DNA from: Bacteroidota bacterium
GTDB taxonomy: Bacteria; Bacteroidota; Bacteroidia; M30B66
DNA length: 9,978 nucleotides
Direction: 5' to 3'
Assembly: GCA_020438185.1 (NCBI GenBank)
Contig: JAGQVC010000030.1
Span: forward strand, 1-9,978
Below are positions 6,910 to 9,978 of the stretch, piece after piece. A model generated the notes under the pieces. The model saw nothing but the letters and a program-made list of their open reading frames with translations. It was not told the origin of the DNA and searched no databases. The stretch's first letter is position 1; every line of letters starts with the position of its first letter. The translations under genes and the position numbers were made by a program.

Positions 6910-8598
6910 ATGACAGAAAAAAGAAGAGACTTTCTGAAGAAAGTTGGTTTATTAAGTGTTGGAGCTTCAGTTGGAAGTGCCCTTAATGCAAACAATACAA
7001 TTTCAGACAGTCGTACTGAAAGCAGCATCCCGGCGAAAGCCGGAAAACAAACTGTAAATATTCTGCAAACTACCGACGTGCATTGCCAGGTGCACCCGCA
7101 CGATGAATTGTTTTGGGAAAATAACGAGTCTGTTTTCCGAAAAACCGGCGGTTATGCCGAACTGGCCACCTGGGTTAAAGCAGAACGAAAAAAGCACCCG
7201 AATACCTTTCTGATAGATACCGGTGATATGTTTCAGGGAAGTGAACTTTCGGTGAAAACAACCGGGGAGGCGATTGTGCCGATTTTAAATGCCCTTGAAT
7301 ACGACCTGTACATTCCGGGTAACTGGGAAGTTATTTATTACAAAGCTGCCATGCAGCGATTAATGGGCTCGCTGAATGCACCGAAAATATGCACCAATAT
7401 GTATCACGACCTGGGTGAAGGCAAAAAAGGCGAACTCATTTTCCAGCCTTATCACATCTGGCATGTGGCGGGTATTAAAATCGGGTTTTTGTCCTACACC
7501 GACCCATTGGTGCCGATCAGGCAATCGCCCAATTACTCAAAGGGAATTATTTATACGCATCCGGAAGAAAACCTGGCCCATTACATTGATGTTCTACGGA
7601 ATCAGGAGCAATGTGCAATGGTCATCCTGCTCTCTCACTTAGGTCTTTCGCAGCAAATACACTTGTCGAACCAGGAATTTTGCAAGGGCGTTGATTATAT
7701 TTTTGGTGGCGACACGCACGAAAGGGTGCGCAAACCCATTCAGGGTAAGTACGCCAAAGTTGTTGAACCCGGTGCATTTGGTTCGTTTGTAGGCAAACTT
7801 GAAGTAGATGTGGAGGAAGGAAAAATTGTAAGCGAACGATACAGTCTTGAGGAAATTAAATCGAACGAACTAACAGCCGATGCCGAGGTAAAAGCGCTAA
7901 TAGAAAAGCACGAAACGCCGTTCGGCAACGATATTTACAATGTTGTTGGATACAGTACCTTGCCCTTGTACCGCTACTTTGTAATTGAAAACACGATTGA
8001 CACCATGATTCTGGATGGTCTTAAATGGCGAATGCCGGATATTGATGTGGTGCTTTCCAATGGTTTCCGTTTTTGCCCTCCGCGCGTTACGCGCGACAAA
8101 ACCGGCAATGTGCCGATAACTGAAGGTTACATTTTCGATATGTTGCCGGTTGACAGCCTGATTCGCAGAGGAGAAGTAACCGGTGAACAAATTATGAAAT
8201 GGCTCGAAAAGGAGCTGAATAATGTATTTGCCGTAAATGCTTCAGAAAGATTCGGTGGCTGGGTGATTAAATTCCAGGGCATGAAAGTGAAGTTTAAAGC
8301 TTACGCACCTAAAGGTGAACGCGTGCAGGAAGTGCTGATTGGCAAAAAGAAACTGGACCCCGAAAAGGTGTATTCTATTTGCGCCTGCGAGCGCGATGGC
8401 GACCCGGAAGATATGTTGTGCAGAATGAAAAACGTGAAAAACACACGAAACACCGAGTTTACCCTGCATGAAATGATGAAGGCTTACCTGAAAAACAATT
8501 CGCCCGTTACTCCGAAACCGCACAAGAATGCAGTTGCACTAGATGCTCCGGAAACACTGCTCACCCAGGTTTGGGGTGTGGACTACGAATTCCGTTGA
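6910..8598 (+). CDS. Tat-exported SoxB/5'-nucleotidase-type metallophosphoesterase
   Basis: A 562-residue protein of the UshA/SoxB superfamily. The N-terminus carries a twin-arginine signal (KRRDFLKK, residues 4-11, then a mildly hydrophobic stretch to about 27), so it should be exported folded, probably with its metals loaded. The N-terminal metallophosphoesterase domain (about 48-315) shows D56-x-H58 (QTTDVH), G105-D106 (DTGDMFQGS), G137-N-W-E140 where GNHE is usual, H243 (LLSHLG) and G267-D-T-H270 where GHxH is usual. The C-terminal 5'-nucleotidase domain (about 340-530) has the substrate-side features VLSNGFRF and IFDMLPVDSL. The W in GNWE resembles SoxB (GHWE), the Tat-exported sulfatohydrolase of the thiosulfate-oxidising Sox complex, but no other sox gene is nearby. 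The substrate (nucleotide, sulfur ester or other) cannot be assigned. No strong promoter box is visible; a CRP-like palindrome lies upstream. The gene is convergent with pgk, with 45 bp between the stops. Confidence 0.87.
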   Translation: MTEKRRDFLKKVGLLSVGASVGSALNANNTISDSRTESSIPAKAGKQTVNILQTTDVHCQVHPHDELFWENNESVFRKTGGYAELATWVKAERKKHPNTFLIDTGDMFQGSELSVKTTGEAIVPILNALEYDLYIPGNWEVIYYKAAMQRLMGSLNAPKICTNMYHDLGEGKKGELIFQPYHIWHVAGIKIGFLSYTDPLVPIRQSPNYSKGIIYTHPEENLAHYIDVLRNQEQCAMVILLSHLGLSQQIHLSNQEFCKGVDYIFGGDTHERVRKPIQGKYAKVVEPGAFGSFVGKLEVDVEEGKIVSERYSLEEIKSNELTADAEVKALIEKHETPFGNDIYNVVGYSTLPLYRYFVIENTIDTMILDGLKWRMPDIDVVLSNGFRFCPPRVTRDKTGNVPITEGYIFDMLPVDSLIRRGEVTGEQIMKWLEKELNNVFAVNASERFGGWVIKFQGMKVKFKAYAPKGERVQEVLIGKKKLDPEKVYSICACERDGDPEDMLCRMKNVKNTRNTEFTLHEMMKAYLKNNSPVTPKPHKNAVALDAPETLLTQVWGVDYEFR

Positions 8599-8643
8599 TT
8601 TTCGGGTGAATCAGGTACCCAAAAGGCACTGATGCGCCCTGAA

Positions 8644-9834
8644 TTACCGTCTTATTGCTGCAACCCCCGGAAGCTCGATGCCTTCGAGGTATTCCAGCAT
8701 GGCGCCGCCACCGGTGCTTACGTACGAAACCTTTTCGGCTAAACCGAACTGATTCACTGCTGCAACCGAGTCGCCGCCGCCAACCAGGCTAAAGGAGCCT
8801 GCGGATGTTGCTTCTGCAATGGCTTCTCCAAGGGCCTGAGTTCCGTGTGCAAAACTGCTCATTTCAAATACACCCGCCGGGCCGTTCCATAAAATGGTTT
8901 TGCATTTTTTAATCACGTCTCCAAACTGTCTTTCGGTTTCGGGCCCTATGTCAAGTCCCATCCAGCCATCCGGAATTTCATTCACGCTGCAAACCATCGT
9001 CTTCGCATCATTACTGAATGCATTGGCTGCAATGGCATCCACCGGCAGGTGAACCTGAACACCGGCTGACTTTGCCTTTTCAAGCAGCTCAAGCGCCAAA
9101 TCAAGCTTATCGTCCTCAACCAAAGAGTTTCCGATTTTGCCCCCCAAAGCCTTAACAAAAGTGAAGGTCATGCCGCCACCCAGAATCAAGTGGTCAACTT
9201 TGCCCAAAACCTGCTCAATTATGGCTATTTTGCTGCTTACCTTGGCGCCTCCCATTATTGCAAGCATGGGGCGTTCGGGATTGTGAAGCACTTTATCGAT
9301 TGCCGAAATTTCGGCCTGCATCACATAACCGAACAATTTGTTCTGAGGAAAAAATTGCGCAATTACTGCGGTTGAAGCATGTGCCCGGTGTGCAGTTCCG
9401 AATGCATCATTCATATAAATATCGCCGAGTTTTGCCAATTTCGAAGCAAACTCGGCATCGCCCTTTTCTTCTTCCTTGTAAAACCTCAGGTTTTCAAGCA
9501 GAATTACATCTCCGGGCGTAGCCCGTGATACCTGCTCTGCTGCTTCAATACCAATGCAATCGCCGGCAAAAATCACAGAACGTCCCAGCAGTTTTTCCAA
9601 AGCCGGAACCACATGTTTCATTGAAAACTTCTCTTCAGGACCATTCTTGGGACGTCCCAGATGCGACATCAAAATGGCAATTCCTCCACCGGAGGTGATT
9701 TTCTGAATGGTAGGAATGGCTGCCCTGATTCTGGTATCATCACTAACCTCGAATGCCTCGTTGAGAGGAACATTGAAATCTACACGCACCAAAACTTTTT
9801 TACCCCTGAAATCGGCAGTATCTATTGATAACAT
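8644..9834 (-). CDS. pgk: Phosphoglycerate kinase
   Basis: A cytosolic glycolytic enzyme that transfers the acyl phosphate of 1,3-bisphosphoglycerate to ADP, giving ATP and 3-phosphoglycerate; reversible and monomeric. From ATG 9834 it is 396 residues, the usual bacterial length. Landmarks: VDFNVPL (18-24) and SHLGRP (57-62) of the substrate domain, ENLRF (114-118), NDAFGTAHRAHAS (142-154), GGAKVSSKI (195-203) at the start of the nucleotide domain, NGPAGVFE (317-324), GGGDS (352-356) and the catalytic-loop region STGGGAMLEYL (373-383). All key motifs are intact. The reading frame is open for 29 more codons upstream, but that part does not resemble the family and would run across the promoter region of the divergent gene, so ATG 9834 is chosen. 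The downstream gap has only a short imperfect hairpin (GGCGCATCAGTGCC then TTTT on the minus strand, about 8622-8635) that may act as a weak terminator. Confidence 0.97.
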   Translation of the reverse strand: MLSIDTADFRGKKVLVRVDFNVPLNEAFEVSDDTRIRAAIPTIQKITSGGGIAILMSHLGRPKNGPEEKFSMKHVVPALEKLLGRSVIFAGDCIGIEAAEQVSRATPGDVILLENLRFYKEEEKGDAEFASKLAKLGDIYMNDAFGTAHRAHASTAVIAQFFPQNKLFGYVMQAEISAIDKVLHNPERPMLAIMGGAKVSSKIAIIEQVLGKVDHLILGGGMTFTFVKALGGKIGNSLVEDDKLDLALELLEKAKSAGVQVHLPVDAIAANAFSNDAKTMVCSVNEIPDGWMGLDIGPETERQFGDVIKKCKTILWNGPAGVFEMSSFAHGTQALGEAIAEATSAGSFSLVGGGDSVAAVNQFGLAEKVSYVSTGGGAMLEYLEGIELPGVAAIRR

Positions 9835-9870
9835 AGCTGTGAAATTTGAAGCGAATATGTAAAAAATATC

Positions 9871-9885
9871 TGTGTCGCTATCACA
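9871..9885. repeat. Inverted repeat TGTG-N7-CACA between divergent pgk and holB
   Basis: TGTG-TCGCTAT-CACA lies in the 104-bp gap between the divergent pgk and right-edge genes. It resembles a CRP-type operator, but the spacer is one base shorter than the consensus (N7 between TGTG and CACA; the usual spacing is N8). It could be a regulator site or chance. Confidence 0.2.
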
Positions 9886-9926
9886 ATGAAATTGTAAAGA
9901 ATACCCGGCCTGCAGTATCAAGCTTG

Positions 9927-9934
9927 TATATTTG
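9927..9934 (+). promoter_or_regulatory. Probable -7 box of the right-edge gene (holB-like)
   Basis: TATATTTG is a full match to TAnnTTTG. It ends only 4 nt before the ATG at 9939, so transcription would start at or within a few bases of the start codon. No TTTG -33 box is found at the usual spacing upstream, which lowers confidence. Confidence 0.45.
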
Positions 9935-9938
9935 CGCC

Positions 9939-9978
9939 ATGAGGTTTGAAGAGATTCCGGGTTTTCAGGGATTAAAGC
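9939..9978 (+). CDS. holB: Start of probable DNA polymerase III delta' subunit, cut by window edge
   Basis: Only 13 codons are visible: MRFEEIPGFQGLK. The pattern MRFxxIxGxxxxK is the usual beginning of the clamp-loader delta' subunit in Bacteroidota, and from memory this gene is often found beside pgk there. Delta' is the structural AAA+ subunit of the clamp loader that opens the sliding clamp for chromosome replication. None of the AAA+ motifs fall inside the window, so the call rests on the N-terminus and the neighbour. A gamma/tau-like AAA+ protein would be the main alternative. Confidence 0.6.
   Translation, partial: MRFEEIPGFQGLK

Noticed and set aside
6910..8598. Calling the metallophosphoesterase soxB and inferring thiosulfate oxidation
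   Set aside because: The key motif is GNWE, not GHWE, and no soxA, soxX, soxY, soxZ or soxC-like gene is in the window.
8622..8635. Hairpin in the 45-bp gap between convergent genes as a terminator
   Set aside because: The stem has a mismatch and very few pairs; kept only as a remark in the pgk entry.
9835..9921. Upstream extension of pgk to an in-frame ATG at 9921
   Set aside because: The 29 extra residues do not resemble the phosphoglycerate kinase N-terminus, which begins naturally at MLSIDTADFRGKKVLVRVDF; the segment is divergent promoter DNA.

Overview
The window looks like chromosomal DNA from a member of the Bacteroidota. Four independent signs agree. A surface protein carries a type IX secretion (T9SS type A) C-terminal sorting domain. 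Upstream regions contain the Bacteroidota-type promoter boxes (TTTG about 18 nt before TAnnTTTG). The gene order ileS, DksA/TraR-like gene, lspA is typical of the phylum. The isoleucyl-tRNA synthetase is the long type-2 form with a GIHH signature. T9SS use argues against Bacteroides itself and for an environmental or non-gut lineage, but I cannot name a genus. I see no mobile element, CRISPR array, tRNA or rRNA gene, and no intergenic stretch longer than about 265 bp.

Layout. Positions 1-3968 hold a leftward operon: ileS, then a DksA/TraR-like small protein gene 2 nt after its stop, then the start of lspA 9 nt further on (cut by the window edge). A divergent promoter region of about 260 bp follows. 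Rightward from it are a coiled-coil lipoprotein gene with a clear promoter and a near-perfect intrinsic terminator, a T9SS-exported secreted protein gene, and a Tat-exported SoxB-like metallophosphoesterase gene. This last gene converges on pgk (leftward). At the right edge the first 13 codons of a rightward gene, probably holB (DNA polymerase III delta'), begin next to pgk.

How the genes relate. The left operon combines tRNA charging, a putative RNA-polymerase-binding regulator and lipoprotein maturation. LspA would be the enzyme that cleaves the signal peptide of the lipoprotein encoded at 4266-5138. The three middle genes all encode exported proteins that use different routes (Sec/lipobox, Sec then T9SS, and Tat). 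Each is preceded by a sizeable gap, so I treat them as separate units. pgk and holB are housekeeping genes.

Nothing here is clearly a new multi-gene system. The points most worth a second look are: the swapped HIGH motif (GIHH) of IleRS; the DksA-like protein that has lost three of four zinc cysteines and the usual coiled-coil tip motif; the metallophosphoesterase whose GNHE and GHxH motifs read GNWE and GDTH, with a CRP/FNR-like palindrome upstream; the small T9SS protein built around an accessory module; and a -7 box so close to the holB start that the transcript may be leaderless.
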